A stretch of DNA of 64,000 nt from Martinezella lusitana (GTDB taxonomy: Bacteria > Pseudomonadota > Alphaproteobacteria > Rhizobiales > Rhizobiaceae), in assembly GCF_010668395.1 (NCBI RefSeq), contig NZ_WUEY01000010.1, positions 1-64,000 on the forward strand, given 5' to 3'. A program made the position numbers and the translations under genes. Each line of letters begins with the position of its first letter. Position 1 is the stretch's first letter. The notes under the pieces are model-generated. The model was not told where the DNA came from. It saw only the letters and a list, made by a program, of their open reading frames with translations, and ran no database searches. Of the stretch, positions 52,241 to 61,029 are shown in pieces.

Positions 52241-53356
52241 ATGAGAAAAATTCTAATCATCGGCACGGCAATCGGCCTGCTCATGGGCACCGCCGCACGG
52301 GCCGAAGACCTGACTTTCGCTGTTGCCGGTCCATTGACCGGTCCGCTCGCCACGATTGGCGACCAGTTCAGGCAGGGTGCGCAAGCGGCGGCCGACGCGA
52401 TAAACGCCAAGGGTGGCGTGATGGGCCGCCAGATCAAGCTGCAGTTCGAGGATGACCAATGCGATCCGAAGCAGGCCGTCTCGGTCGCAAACCGTATCGC
52501 AGCAAGCGGCATCAACTTTGTCGACGGTCACGCCTGCTCCGGCTCGAGTATCCCCGCTTCCGCGGTCTATGCCGAAAATGGCACGCTGATGATGAGTCCG
52601 GCTTCCTCCAACCCGGCAATGACGGACGATGCCGCCGCCAAGGGCTGGACCAATATCATGCGTCTCTATACGCGTGACGATGCGCAGGGCGCTTTCATCG
52701 GCCCGTGGATCGCCAAGCAATATGCCGGCAAGAACGTCGCTGTCCTGCACGACAAGACGGCCTATGGCCAGGGTGTTGCGGATGCCGTGCGCGCCACCAT
52801 GAACGCGAATGGCCTCAAGGAGATACTCTTTGAAGGTATCAACCCAGGTGAAAAGGACTACAACGCCCTCGTGCTGAAGCTGAAGAACGCCAAAGTCGAT
52901 GTCGTTTATTTCGGCGGATACCATCCGGAGGCCGGCCTGATCCTGCGGCAGGCGGCCGAGCAGAACTACAAGTTCCAGCTGATCATGCCCGATTCGATTG
53001 CATCGCCGGAATTCTGGCAGGTTGCCGGTTCCGCTGGCGAGGGCACCATGTTCGTCTTCCCGTCCGATCCACAGGCCAAGCCCGAGGCGAAGGAAGCCGT
53101 CCAGAAGATCCAGGCCGGCGGCTTCAAGCCGGAAGGCTTCACGCTCTTCTCCTATGCCGTGATCCAGGCTTTCGCCCAGGGTATCGAACGTGCCGGTTCG
53201 GATGATCCGACCAAGGTTGCCGAGGCGCTGAAGGACGGCAAGCCGATCGATACGGTCGTCGGCAGCGTCACCTTCGACCAGAAGGGCGACTTGAAGAACG
53301 CCAGCTACGACATCAACCGCTGGAGCAATGGCAGCTACGCCCCGATCGCAAAGTAA
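52241..53356 (+). CDS. Branched-chain amino acid-type ABC transporter substrate-binding protein (LivJ/LivK-like)
   Basis: A 371-residue periplasmic binding protein. The signal peptide ends at ARA|E. The mature start reads DLTFAVAGPLTGPLATIGDQF, followed by AADAINAKGGVMGRQIKLQF. The segment GHACSGSSIPASAVYAENG resembles LivJ/LivK ligand-site text. The ATG at 52241 follows AAAGGGAG; the open frame to 52016 overlaps soxG. No permease or ATPase genes follow, so it must use a transporter encoded elsewhere. Co-transcription with sox genes suggests uptake of sarcosine, glycine betaine or a related amino compound. Confidence 0.93.
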   Translation: MRKILIIGTAIGLLMGTAARAEDLTFAVAGPLTGPLATIGDQFRQGAQAAADAINAKGGVMGRQIKLQFEDDQCDPKQAVSVANRIAASGINFVDGHACSGSSIPASAVYAENGTLMMSPASSNPAMTDDAAAKGWTNIMRLYTRDDAQGAFIGPWIAKQYAGKNVAVLHDKTAYGQGVADAVRATMNANGLKEILFEGINPGEKDYNALVLKLKNAKVDVVYFGGYHPEAGLILRQAAEQNYKFQLIMPDSIASPEFWQVAGSAGEGTMFVFPSDPQAKPEAKEAVQKIQAGGFKPEGFTLFSYAVIQAFAQGIERAGSDDPTKVAEALKDGKPIDTVVGSVTFDQKGDLKNASYDINRWSNGSYAPIAK

Positions 53357-53378
53357 CGAATGCGGGATAACCAAAAAG

Positions 53379-53403
53379 GAGGCCCGGCTCACGGCCGGGC
53401 CTC
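53379..53403 (+). terminator. Hairpin terminator after the LivK-like gene
   Basis: A perfect 10-bp stem (53379-53388 pairing with 53394-53403) with a 5-base loop TCACG follows the stop by 22 bases. It ends the sarcosine oxidase operon. There is no long T-run. Shortly after it, GGGAGG is followed by ATG at about 53427 and a short 33-codon frame, which may be a leftover of a lost downstream gene. Confidence 0.65.
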
Positions 53404-53574
53404 TTCATCCCGGGAGGAAACATCAATGCTTCGGTTCGCGTCGAGACAGTCAAACAGGGCGAGAGTTCGGCTAGCCCATCCGTTCCGATGCAGAGTCTTT
53501 GTCGTCATCGGTGCCATCGATCGTTGAAAGCAAGATGAATTGCCTGTCCCGCCTATGCTAGGCTGTCGTCATTG

Positions 53575-53946
53575 ATGGCCTTGAACCGGACAATCGCGAT
53601 GCCAGAGCCTGATCCAGAGGAAAAGATCGATTCGACGTTCCGCAACGGCTCGCTGACGGCTGCGGGGATCATTCTCGGCTTCTCGCTGAACTTCATCGGC
53701 CGCTGGCTCTCGAACCCAAACGACTGGAGTCGCATCGACATCGCCCCGATGGCATTGCTGACGATCGGTATCGCCCTCCAGGTGAAGGTATTCGCTGACC
53801 TGCTTGCGCGCGATTCCCTGATCGCCGCGAAATACGACCGCTCGCGGAGGCTGTTTCTAATCGGCCTCATCATCGTGGCGGCAGGGATAGCGCTCGCCTT
53901 GCTGAACGATATTCTGGGGCTTGGGTCGATGCAGATGTTGGGGTGA
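53575..53946 (+). CDS. Hypothetical small membrane protein
   Basis: A protein of about 123 residues with three hydrophobic segments (SLTAAGIILGFSLNFIGRWL, IAPMALLTIGIALQVKVF and LFLIGLIIVAAGIALALL) and a charged N-terminus. I do not recognise the family. The start could be 53575 or 53599. It stands alone between the sarcosine oxidase operon and the two-component system, in the same direction as both. Confidence 0.65.
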   Translation: MALNRTIAMPEPDPEEKIDSTFRNGSLTAAGIILGFSLNFIGRWLSNPNDWSRIDIAPMALLTIGIALQVKVFADLLARDSLIAAKYDRSRRLFLIGLIIVAAGIALALLNDILGLGSMQMLG

Positions 53947-54248
53947 CGCGCCAAGGTCGGCAGTTTGAGTGGCAAGGAACGGTCGAGTTCTTTCTTGCCG
54001 CCGGAATGACCCGACCGGGCGGTAGCGATGGGCCTGGCATCAGCCAAGCCGAAGATGCGACCTCGCCTCCCTAGGACAGCTGCAATCTGTGCGAAGCTCT
54101 TGACGATCAGCAGTCTCCACGTCCGTCCTGCTCCAGCCGGCTGACTGAATGCCGTCCGAGATCTGACCGGTCGTAATTTCGAGGTTGCGGCTATCCCCTC
54201 TGTCATGATGAATAAGCGCTCAGAAAACCAATAGGATGCGCCGCCGCC
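53947..54248. other. Intergenic region before the sensor kinase gene
   Basis: About 300 bases without a convincing gene. On the minus strand a frame is open through much of it (53553-54206), but it has no recognisable domain, is antisense to the small membrane protein and looks like chance. I see no clear promoter or repeat. Confidence 0.3.
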
Positions 54249-54260
54249 TTGACGCTGCCC

Positions 54261-55778
54261 ATGATGAGACGATTTTCAATCTCGCGGATCATCCCTTTCG
54301 GCTCTCTTGTGATCTGGCTGTCGACGGGAGTGGTTGTTGTCGCTCTTCTGGCCGCTTTTCAATATAGATCCGGGCTTTCCGAGCTGTCTGACTGGACGCG
54401 GGAGACCGGGACGTTCCTGGCCGAGAAGCTGGCGCAGCACGATGCGCACATGACGGCGCTTGCCGCGGTGATCCGCATGTCCCCAGCAGAGCCATCGGCG
54501 AGCGTTCAGGGCCTCGCCGAGTCGGTAACGGCCTTCTATCCCCGCATCACCGATATAGCGACGATCCACGTCGACGGAACGAGCGCCCGCGTGATTGCCT
54601 ACGGCAGGCCCGGCGGCCCCGTCTTCGAAGCGGAACATTCGGCCGGCGATCTGCCCGTGCTCGGCAAACCGGGCGAAACGGCTCTCCGACCAATCCCGGA
54701 GCAGCATGCCTACGACATATACAAGCTCGTCGAAACCGGGCTGCTGCTGCGGCTTCGTATCAGCGCCGGCGGGCTTCTGGATATGGACCGCATTCCTCCG
54801 GGATATTCGGTCAGCCTGTTGCTCGGCGATACCGTGCTCTTTACCCATGCGGCACGCGCCACATCCATCCTGAACGTGAAGACCGGCCTTTTCGCCAGCA
54901 ATCCGGGACAGCCGCTGCATCTGTTGATCAGCAGGGGGTTCAGCCTTGGCGAGCTGCTTCCCTTAAGGTTGCTGATGCCGCTGCTGATCGGAGCGGCGCT
55001 ATTGGTCTGGCTGGGCGCGCAATATCGCAATGCGAGCCGGGAGAGGCGGAGGCAGGAGCTGCGTGCCACGCTGCTGGAGCAGGAGGCACGACTCGCCCAT
55101 GCCGGCCGTGTCAATGCGCTGGGCGAAATGGCTTCGGGCATCGCCCATGAACTGACCCAGCCCATCGCCGCCATGCTGAGCCAGAGCCAGGCGGCGCGGC
55201 GGGCGTTGACCTTGGACCGCGCGGACATTCTCGAACAGGCGCTGGACGGCAACATCCGCGAGGCGAAGCGGGCGGGCGATATCCTTGGCCGCATGCGTGC
55301 CTATATCTCCGGTGCGGAGGCGCGGATCGAGAACGTAGCGCTGGCCGAGGCGCTGAACGATGCGTTGCGTCTCATTGAAGCGGATCTGGCGCAACAGGGC
55401 ATCGCGCTCGACGTTACGATCGCCCAAGCGCCCTGCGTCGTTGCGGTCGATGTCATTTCGTTTCAGCAGGTCATCCACAATCTGATCCGCAATGCCGCCG
55501 ATGCTGTCGTTGGCCAGCCGGGCGGGCGCGTTGTCCTCACGGCCGGTCCCGAGGGCGGACAGGCGATCGTTACGATCGCCGACACTGGACCGGGGATCGA
55601 ACCCGCCTTGCTCGACCGCATCTTCGAGCCATTCTTTACCACCAAGCCGGACGGCATGGGGCTCGGTCTGCCGCTTTGCGTTCGGCTGATCGAAAAGATG
55701 GACGGCACGATCGAGGCGCGAAACGACGCCGGCGGCGCTCGTTTTACCATTCGTTTGCCATCCGGAGGGGCGACATGA
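54261..55778 (+). CDS. Sensor histidine kinase
   Basis: A kinase of about 505 residues. Transmembrane helix 1 is WLSTGVVVVALLAAFQY; a periplasmic sensor of about 190 residues and helix 2 (LLMPLLIGAALLVWLGA) follow. The HisKA domain is HAGRVNALGEMASGIAHELTQPI, with the phosphorylated His in GIAHE. The ATP-binding domain has the N box NLIRNAADAV, G1 DTGPGIEP, F box FEPFFTTK and G2 GMGLGLPL. The DctB/FixL-like subfamily fits. The start is uncertain (ATG 54261 or 54264; TTG 54249). It overlaps the response regulator gene (ATGA) and is followed by an HbpS-like secreted protein. Confidence 0.93.
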   Translation: MMRRFSISRIIPFGSLVIWLSTGVVVVALLAAFQYRSGLSELSDWTRETGTFLAEKLAQHDAHMTALAAVIRMSPAEPSASVQGLAESVTAFYPRITDIATIHVDGTSARVIAYGRPGGPVFEAEHSAGDLPVLGKPGETALRPIPEQHAYDIYKLVETGLLLRLRISAGGLLDMDRIPPGYSVSLLLGDTVLFTHAARATSILNVKTGLFASNPGQPLHLLISRGFSLGELLPLRLLMPLLIGAALLVWLGAQYRNASRERRRQELRATLLEQEARLAHAGRVNALGEMASGIAHELTQPIAAMLSQSQAARRALTLDRADILEQALDGNIREAKRAGDILGRMRAYISGAEARIENVALAEALNDALRLIEADLAQQGIALDVTIAQAPCVVAVDVISFQQVIHNLIRNAADAVVGQPGGRVVLTAGPEGGQAIVTIADTGPGIEPALLDRIFEPFFTTKPDGMGLGLPLCVRLIEKMDGTIEARNDAGGARFTIRLPSGGAT

Positions 55779-56356
55779 TCTATCTCGTCGATGACGACGC
55801 CTCGGTGCGCGAGGCGCTGAAGCTGCTGCTTTCCACTTACGGGAAGGACGTGACGGCATTTCCGGATGCGGCGCATCTGCTCGCCCATATGGACAAGGCA
55901 AGGCCCGGCATATTGATCCTCGATCTGCGCATGCCGGCAATCAGCGGATTGCAGCTTCTGAAGAAATTGGCGGAGATGAACGTCGATTGGCCGGCAATCA
56001 TGATTACCGGTCATGGCGACGTCGAAGCCTGCCGCCGCGCATTCAAGGCGGGCGTGGCGGATTTCCTTGCCAAGCCCGTCGACGAGCATGTGCTGATGGA
56101 AGCGATCGAATCTTGCGAAGCGCAGCTTGTCGAGCTTCTGGCGCGCAACGAAACCGGCCGCCTGCTGGACCAGCTCACCGCCCGGGAGCGGGAGGTCATC
56201 GAACTTGTCTCGAAGGGCCTGGGTAGCAAGGAGATCGCGGCAGCGCTCGACGTTTCCGTCCGTACAGTGGATAGCCATCGGGCGAGCATCGCCATGAAGC
56301 TCGGCACGCCGGCCGTAGCCGAACAAACGCGCATCTGGCTCGCTGCCCATCGGTAA
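55775..56356 (+). CDS. Response regulator, FixJ/NarL family
   Basis: A 193-residue two-domain regulator. The receiver domain has the acidic pair LVDDDAS, the phosphoryl-accepting Asp50 (ILDLRMPAISG) and Lys in FLAKPVDE. A LuxR-type helix-turn-helix follows (LTAREREVIELVSKGLGSKE then VSVRTVDSHRASIAMKL). The start overlaps the kinase stop (ATGA), so translation is coupled. Likely targets are the neighbouring HbpS-like gene or malate synthase, by position only. Confidence 0.94.
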   Translation: MIYLVDDDASVREALKLLLSTYGKDVTAFPDAAHLLAHMDKARPGILILDLRMPAISGLQLLKKLAEMNVDWPAIMITGHGDVEACRRAFKAGVADFLAKPVDEHVLMEAIESCEAQLVELLARNETGRLLDQLTAREREVIELVSKGLGSKEIAAALDVSVRTVDSHRASIAMKLGTPAVAEQTRIWLAAHR

Positions 56357-56453
56357 TCCTACCGATATGCCTCCGTGGCGATGCGAATTTCCGGCAGGCG
56401 ATGCCCCGGCTAGACAGGCCTCCAGGAAACACAACGCCTTGGAGACTCCCGAA

Positions 56454-56942
56454 ATGAAAAACGTCCTGCTTTCGCTCGTCCTCGCCGCCTCCTTCGCCGC
56501 TCCGGCGCTTGCGGACAACACCGTCAGGCAGACCAGTCTTGGAACCGCGCTTGCGGTCGATCTTGCCCAGGCTGCCGTTACCGCTTGCGCAGCCGATGGC
56601 TATAACGTCGCAGCCGCCGTCACCGACCGTTCCGGCATCCTGCTGGCACTGGTGCGCGCCGAGAATGCCGGCGCCCACACGGCAAATGCCGCTACCGCCA
56701 AGGCCTACACCTCCGCTTCCTCGCGCAACCCGACCAGCGGCATGGCCGAGACTGTTCAGAAGAACCCGGGCGCCGCGGGCCTGGCCAATATCCCGGGCTT
56801 CCTGGTGCTTGCCGGCGGCGTGCCGCTGAAGGTCGGCAAGGACACGGTCGGCGCCATCGGCGTCGGCGGCGCTCCGGGCGGCACCTTCGACGAAGCCTGC
56901 GCCATCAAGGCAATCGACAAGTTCGCAGACCGTTTGAAATAG
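56454..56942 (+). CDS. HbpS/GlcG-like haem-binding family protein, secreted
   Basis: A 162-residue protein with a signal peptide (LLSLVLAASFAAPALA|D) and the DUF336/GlcG/HbpS fold: TDRSGILLALVRAENAGAHT, a central AYTSASSRNPTSGMAE region, and the GGVPLKVGKDTVGAIGVGGA strand. In Streptomyces, HbpS binds haem and signals to a two-component system (SenS-SenR). In enterobacteria GlcG lies beside malate synthase G. Both neighbours are present here. The ATG at 56454 gives the natural signal peptide. A bidirectional hairpin follows. Confidence 0.88.
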   Translation: MKNVLLSLVLAASFAAPALADNTVRQTSLGTALAVDLAQAAVTACAADGYNVAAAVTDRSGILLALVRAENAGAHTANAATAKAYTSASSRNPTSGMAETVQKNPGAAGLANIPGFLVLAGGVPLKVGKDTVGAIGVGGAPGGTFDEACAIKAIDKFADRLK

Positions 56943-56960
56943 GTTCTTGCCTTATAAAGA

Positions 56961-56992
56961 TGAACGAGCCTGCCACTTGGCAGGCCCGTTCA
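56961..56992. terminator. Bidirectional terminator between the HbpS-like gene and glcB
   Basis: TGAACG-A-GCCTGCCA pairs with TGGCAGGC-C-CGTTCA around a 2-base loop: 14 pairs with one internal mismatch. It lies between two convergent genes and can serve both. T-runs are weak on both sides. Confidence 0.65.
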
Positions 56993-57004
56993 TACGGTTA
57001 GTCG

Positions 57005-59191
57005 CTAGTGTCGGCGTGCCTTGGCCTCGCGGCGGCGGGCATGCAGGATTGCCTCGGTATAGCCGTTGGGCTGCGTGCGGCCCTCGAATACCAGATCCTC
57101 GGCCGCTCTGAAGGCCGGGCCGTCGAAGGCCGGCGCCATCGGCAGGTAGTCCCTGTCACTGGCGTTCTGGCGGTCCACCAACTCCGCCATGCGACGCATC
57201 GCCTGCCGCACCTGCGTTTGGGTGACGATGCCATGCAGCAGCCAGTTGGCGACATGCTGGCTCGAAATGCGTAGCGTTGCGCGGTCCTCCATGAGCCGGA
57301 CATCATGAATGTCCGGAACGGTCGAGCATCCGATGCCCTGATCGACCCAGCGCACCACATAGCCGAGAATGCCCTGGAGATTGTTCTCCAGCTCTTCCTC
57401 GATCTCCTCGGGAGAATAGGGGCGGGTGGCGAGCGGAAGGGTCAAAAGCCCCTCCAGCGTGCCGGCGCGCGGGCGGCCGCGCAGGCCGTTCTGCACCGCT
57501 GACACGTCGGCCGCATGGTAGTGCAGCGCATGCAGTGTGGCTGCTGTCGGCGAGGGAACCCAGGCCACGGTCGCGCCCGAGCGCGGATGGCCGATCTTTT
57601 CCGAAATCAGGTCTGCCATCCGGTCCGGCGCGGCCCACATGCCCTTGCCGATCTGAGCGCGGCCGGGCAGGTTGCGGGCAATGCCGACATCGACATTGTT
57701 GTTCTCATAGGCCTTGATCCAGGCGGCCTGCTTCATTTCCGCCTTGCGCACAACGGGGCCTGCTTCCATCACGGTATGGATCTCGTCGCCGGTGCGGTCG
57801 AGAAAGCCGGTGTTGATGAAGACGGTGCGGTCACGCACGCGGGACAGGCAACCGGCGAGGTTGAGCGAGGTGCGGCGCTCCTCGTCCATTGTCCCGATCT
57901 TCATCGTGTATTTGGGAAGGCGGACCAGCTCTTCGATGCGCTTGAACAGAAGGTCGGCAAGGCCGACCTCGTCGGAACCGTGCATCTTCGGCTTGACGAT
58001 GTAGACCGAGCCGGCGCGGCTGTTGCGGATCCTGTTTTCGCCGCGGATGTCCTGCACGGCGCTGGCGACGGTGATGGCGCAGTCGAGGATCGCCTCGGGG
58101 ACCTCCTCGCCGTTCTCGTCGAGGATTGCGTCTGTGAACATGTGGTGGCCGACATTGCGCACCAGCATCAGCGAGCGGCCATGCAGAGTCAGGTTGCCGC
58201 CGGCAGGGGTCGTGTAGTTGCGGTCGCCTTCCAGCGTCCGCTCGATCTCCGTGCCGTTCTTCTCGATCCGGGCAGTCAAGGCGCCGCTCATCAGGCCGAG
58301 CCAGTTGCGGTAGGCGGCCACCTTGTCATCGGCATCGACGGCGGCAACGGCATCTTCCAGGTCCATGATGGTCGAGACGGCGGATTCGACGATCACGTCG
58401 GCAATGCCTGCCTTGTCTGACCGGCCGATCGCACTTTCGGGATCGATGACGAGTTCGATATGAAGATTGTTGTTTGCGATCAGGATGGCGGTCGGCGCAT
58501 GCCGCGGGCCGCGGAAGCCGGCAAGCTTGTCCGGGCTCTTCAAGCCGTATCTGCCGCCGTTCTCGGATATTGCCAGCAGCCGGCCGCATTCGATGAGGTA
58601 GGCGGTCGCTTCGCTGTGGCTCATGCCGTCGAGCGGTGCGGCCTCGTCGAGGAAGCTGCGGGCGCGTGCGGCGACGGCGGCGCCGCGCACGGGATTGTAG
58701 GCGGTGCCGCGCGCAGCGCCGTCAGTTTCCGGAATGGCGTCGGTGGCATAAAGTGCGTCGTAGAGGCTGCCCCAGCGGGCGTTGGCGGCGTTCAGCGCAT
58801 AGCGGGCATTGGAGAGCGGCACGACGAGTTGCGGGCCGGCGAGGGTGCCGATCTCCGCGTCGACGTTCTTGGTCGCGACCTGGTAGGCGTCGTGCGCCGG
58901 CGGATCACGCAGGTAGTCGATCTCGCGCAGGAAAGCCTCGTAGGCGGCTGCGTCGTGCGGGTTGCTTCTATTCTGCCGGTGCCAGGCGTTGATCTTGTCC
59001 TGCATTTCGCCACGAACGGCGAGCAGTTCACGGTGTTTCGGAGCGAGGTCGCGAATGATCGAGGCAAGCTCCTGCCAGAATGGGCCGGGCTCGAGCCGGG
59101 CGCTGGGCAGAACCTCCTTCTCGACGAAAGCATGCAGGACGGGATGGACGGCGAGACCTGCGACGCGGTGATAGCTGTCGGGAATGGTCAC
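57005..59191 (-). CDS. glcB: Malate synthase G
   Basis: A 728-residue malate synthase of the G type, close to the usual 723. It condenses glyoxylate with acetyl-CoA to malate in the glyoxylate/glycolate route. Conserved blocks include SIMDLEDAVAAVDADDKVAAY, YIVKPKMHGSDEVGLA, FINTGFLDRTGDEIHT and RAQIGKGMWAAPDRMA near the active site. The start is GTG at 59191, preceded by GAGGAG; longer readings to 59350 add a leader that is not conserved. GTATCCA-type half-sites at 59308-59349 lie about 120-160 bases upstream. A GntR gene follows at 59834. Confidence 0.96.
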   Translation of the reverse strand: MTIPDSYHRVAGLAVHPVLHAFVEKEVLPSARLEPGPFWQELASIIRDLAPKHRELLAVRGEMQDKINAWHRQNRSNPHDAAAYEAFLREIDYLRDPPAHDAYQVATKNVDAEIGTLAGPQLVVPLSNARYALNAANARWGSLYDALYATDAIPETDGAARGTAYNPVRGAAVAARARSFLDEAAPLDGMSHSEATAYLIECGRLLAISENGGRYGLKSPDKLAGFRGPRHAPTAILIANNNLHIELVIDPESAIGRSDKAGIADVIVESAVSTIMDLEDAVAAVDADDKVAAYRNWLGLMSGALTARIEKNGTEIERTLEGDRNYTTPAGGNLTLHGRSLMLVRNVGHHMFTDAILDENGEEVPEAILDCAITVASAVQDIRGENRIRNSRAGSVYIVKPKMHGSDEVGLADLLFKRIEELVRLPKYTMKIGTMDEERRTSLNLAGCLSRVRDRTVFINTGFLDRTGDEIHTVMEAGPVVRKAEMKQAAWIKAYENNNVDVGIARNLPGRAQIGKGMWAAPDRMADLISEKIGHPRSGATVAWVPSPTAATLHALHYHAADVSAVQNGLRGRPRAGTLEGLLTLPLATRPYSPEEIEEELENNLQGILGYVVRWVDQGIGCSTVPDIHDVRLMEDRATLRISSQHVANWLLHGIVTQTQVRQAMRRMAELVDRQNASDRDYLPMAPAFDGPAFRAAEDLVFEGRTQPNGYTEAILHARRREAKARRH

Positions 59192-59307
59192 GGAAGGAAC
59201 TCCTCTGGTGGTTGCGGATGTCAATATCTGGCGCGCTGGAAGCGGGCCTACATCTGCTCCCGCGAAGTATGGCGCCCGCCGTTTGTGATCCATCTCATCG
59301 CAGATTT

Positions 59308-59349
59308 TGTATCCATTGACAATATAATCTCGATACAATATCGTATCCA
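59308..59349. promoter_or_regulatory. GTATCCA half-site cluster upstream of glcB
   Basis: TGTATCCA (59308-59315), then GATAC-AATATC-GTATC (59332-59347) continuing to CGTATCCA. The same GATAC-N6-GTATC arrangement occurs at 60689-60704 before the GntR gene, and TGTATCCA recurs at 61044 and, inverted, at 61066. These are candidate operators for the GntR protein. Confidence 0.5.
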
Positions 59350-59585
59350 AAATCGAAAACGGATGGGCTTCTCATTGCTTGCCGTGGAGGGTGGAAAAGG
59401 GCAAGCGAAGGAAGCGGACGAGGGTTGATGTCGGATCAACATGGATTTCGACGAGTGTGAGGCCAGCGCAGGCGAGGGCAGGCCCAGTCGCAGCTTGAAT
59501 ATGGCCGGTCGTTTCGACCGCACCGTCGGCACTCCAGGATTTTCCCAGCCTCTCCCGGCGCTCCTCGGTCGGGGGATGTTTCTAT

Positions 59586-59645
59586 CCTGAGCGTTTTCTT
59601 GTTTCCGTCGGAGTTTTATTTCCGTCGGACAAGGAAACGCTCAGG
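59586..59645. terminator. Long imperfect hairpin downstream of the GntR gene
   Basis: CCTGAGCGTTTTCTTG (59586-59601) pairs with 59630-59645 at 15 of 16 positions. Inside it TTTCCGTCGGA occurs twice as a direct repeat. It lies 190 bases beyond the GntR stop and can serve as a terminator for that minus-strand transcript, or be a small dispersed element. Confidence 0.4.
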
Positions 59646-59833
59646 AGCTTTTCTGCGCCCGTAGGATTCATTAAAAAACAAAGAGATAAAGCAGCCGGTC
59701 CGCTCCGGCGCCAGACGAGATCCAAATGAGCTTGGACTTAGAGGCTGGACAGGCTCAACAGCGCCACCCCACGCAGGCTCTCAACCCGAGCTTCCGGCGG
59801 TCGCCGAACCAACCCCCATTTGATCGGTGCAAG

Positions 59834-60541
59834 TCACGCGTAGCGCGACAGGATCTCGCTCAGATTGCGCTCGGCCCTCTTCCGCTGGCCAATATTGGCG
59901 CGGTCGAACACCTGTCCCAGGTGCTTGACGATAGCGGCGGCTGCGGCTGTCGGATTGCGGTCGCGCAGCGCGTCTATGATTTCGGCATGTTCGTCCACGC
60001 TGCAATCAGGCTCCTGATGCGTGCTGTGCTGGGCCAGAATCAGCGAGGTGCGCGAGATCAGCGTCTTCAGGAAACCGGCCAGAACCTCGTTGCCGGCCAT
60101 GCGCGCCGCGAGAAGATGAAACTCCCCCGACAGCAAGATGGCGCGGGCATGGTCGTCGCCGTCGACCTTGTGTTCGTCCTCGAGATGCTGCTGCAGCGTT
60201 CGGAGTTGTTTGTCTGTGATTTGGGCAGCCAGCTTGTGGAAAACCTCCCGCTCGATGGCGTTGCGTGCCTCGAACACCTGGCGCGCTTCTTCCGGCGTGG
60301 TGGAAGCGACGAACGCGCCGCGGTTCTGGCGGAATTCGACCAGGGCTTCCGTGTGCAAGCGGTTGAGGGCCGCCCGCACGATCGTGCGGCTGACGGAAAA
60401 GAGCGTGCCGATGGTCTCTTCGCTCAGTTTCGTGCCGGGCACCAACTCCTGAGCCAGGATGGCTTGGAACAGGGCATTATAAACGGCATCGATCCTGGAG
60501 CCGCCTTTCTCATCCAGATCGGGGGCATTTGGGTTGTTCAT
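59834..60541 (-). CDS. GntR family transcriptional regulator (FCD/FadR-like)
   Basis: A 235-residue regulator. The N-terminal winged helix is GTKLSEETIGTLFSVSRTIV then HTEALVEFRQNRGAFVA. A C-terminal FCD all-helical domain has conserved metal/ligand residues: Glu and Arg in EARNAIE, then GEFHLLAARMAGN and DEHAEIIDAL. The ATG at 60541 is preferred; a longer frame to 60619 adds a leader without similarity. Half-sites GTATCCA lie upstream (60689-60706) and before glcB. FCD proteins often sense organic acids, which fits control of glyoxylate metabolism. Confidence 0.9.
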   Translation of the reverse strand: MNNPNAPDLDEKGGSRIDAVYNALFQAILAQELVPGTKLSEETIGTLFSVSRTIVRAALNRLHTEALVEFRQNRGAFVASTTPEEARQVFEARNAIEREVFHKLAAQITDKQLRTLQQHLEDEHKVDGDDHARAILLSGEFHLLAARMAGNEVLAGFLKTLISRTSLILAQHSTHQEPDCSVDEHAEIIDALRDRNPTAAAAAIVKHLGQVFDRANIGQRKRAERNLSEILSRYA

Positions 60542-60688
60542 CGTCGCATATCCTGCCGCGGCACCGCCATCGTGAATCTTTCTCTGTTCCCAATTGCCTT
60601 GGTGTTTTGAGAAAGACAAGGAAAATACGATAACGCAGGAGTTGTGGTCCGTATTGGCGCAAAAATGTGTCGGTTCGGCAGCAGCGCC

Positions 60689-60706
60689 GATACCGGAATG
60701 TATCCA
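60689..60706. promoter_or_regulatory. Candidate GntR operator upstream of its own gene
   Basis: GATAC-CGGAAT-GTATC continues to TGTATCCA. The layout equals that at 59332-59349 before glcB. It lies about 150 bases upstream of the GntR start. Confidence 0.5.
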
Positions 60707-61029
60707 TCCGGCACCTTGTGCACTGCGCCTCGGCCAATAGCGACGCGAAGGGACGGCTCGCTGCTCTATGACAAACCGCCCGTCATCCTCTCGGGCGGGT
60801 GACGGGATGGGTACACTTGGGAATCATGGTTCTCGGCTTGCCCGAAAGAGTGCCGCCTCGCTGGTGTTGCCGGTCGATGGCGAAAACGGACATTTCGGAT
60901 CAGTGATAAGCAGGCGCAGCAAGAGATATTTGAGAAAGATCGCTCAGCAGGATGGGCAAGCGAGCGTACACCGAGCCAGCTTGCCCATCCGCGGCCGCCT
61001 TTCTCGCAAACTTGAAATAGTCGCATAAT

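Larger units (their letters stand above)
59192..59833. other. Intergenic region between glcB and the GntR gene
   Basis: About 640 bases without a convincing gene. It holds the GTATCCA-type half-sites (59308-59349) and a long imperfect hairpin (59586-59645), listed separately. The open frames across it lack ribosome sites and recognisable domains. TTGACA at 59316-59321 could be the -35 of a promoter, but on the plus strand, away from glcB. Confidence 0.4.

Noticed and set aside
53427..53528. 33-codon frame after the sarcosine operon terminator
   Set aside because: It has a good ribosome site but no recognisable protein. It may be a leftover start of a lost gene and is mentioned only in the terminator entry.
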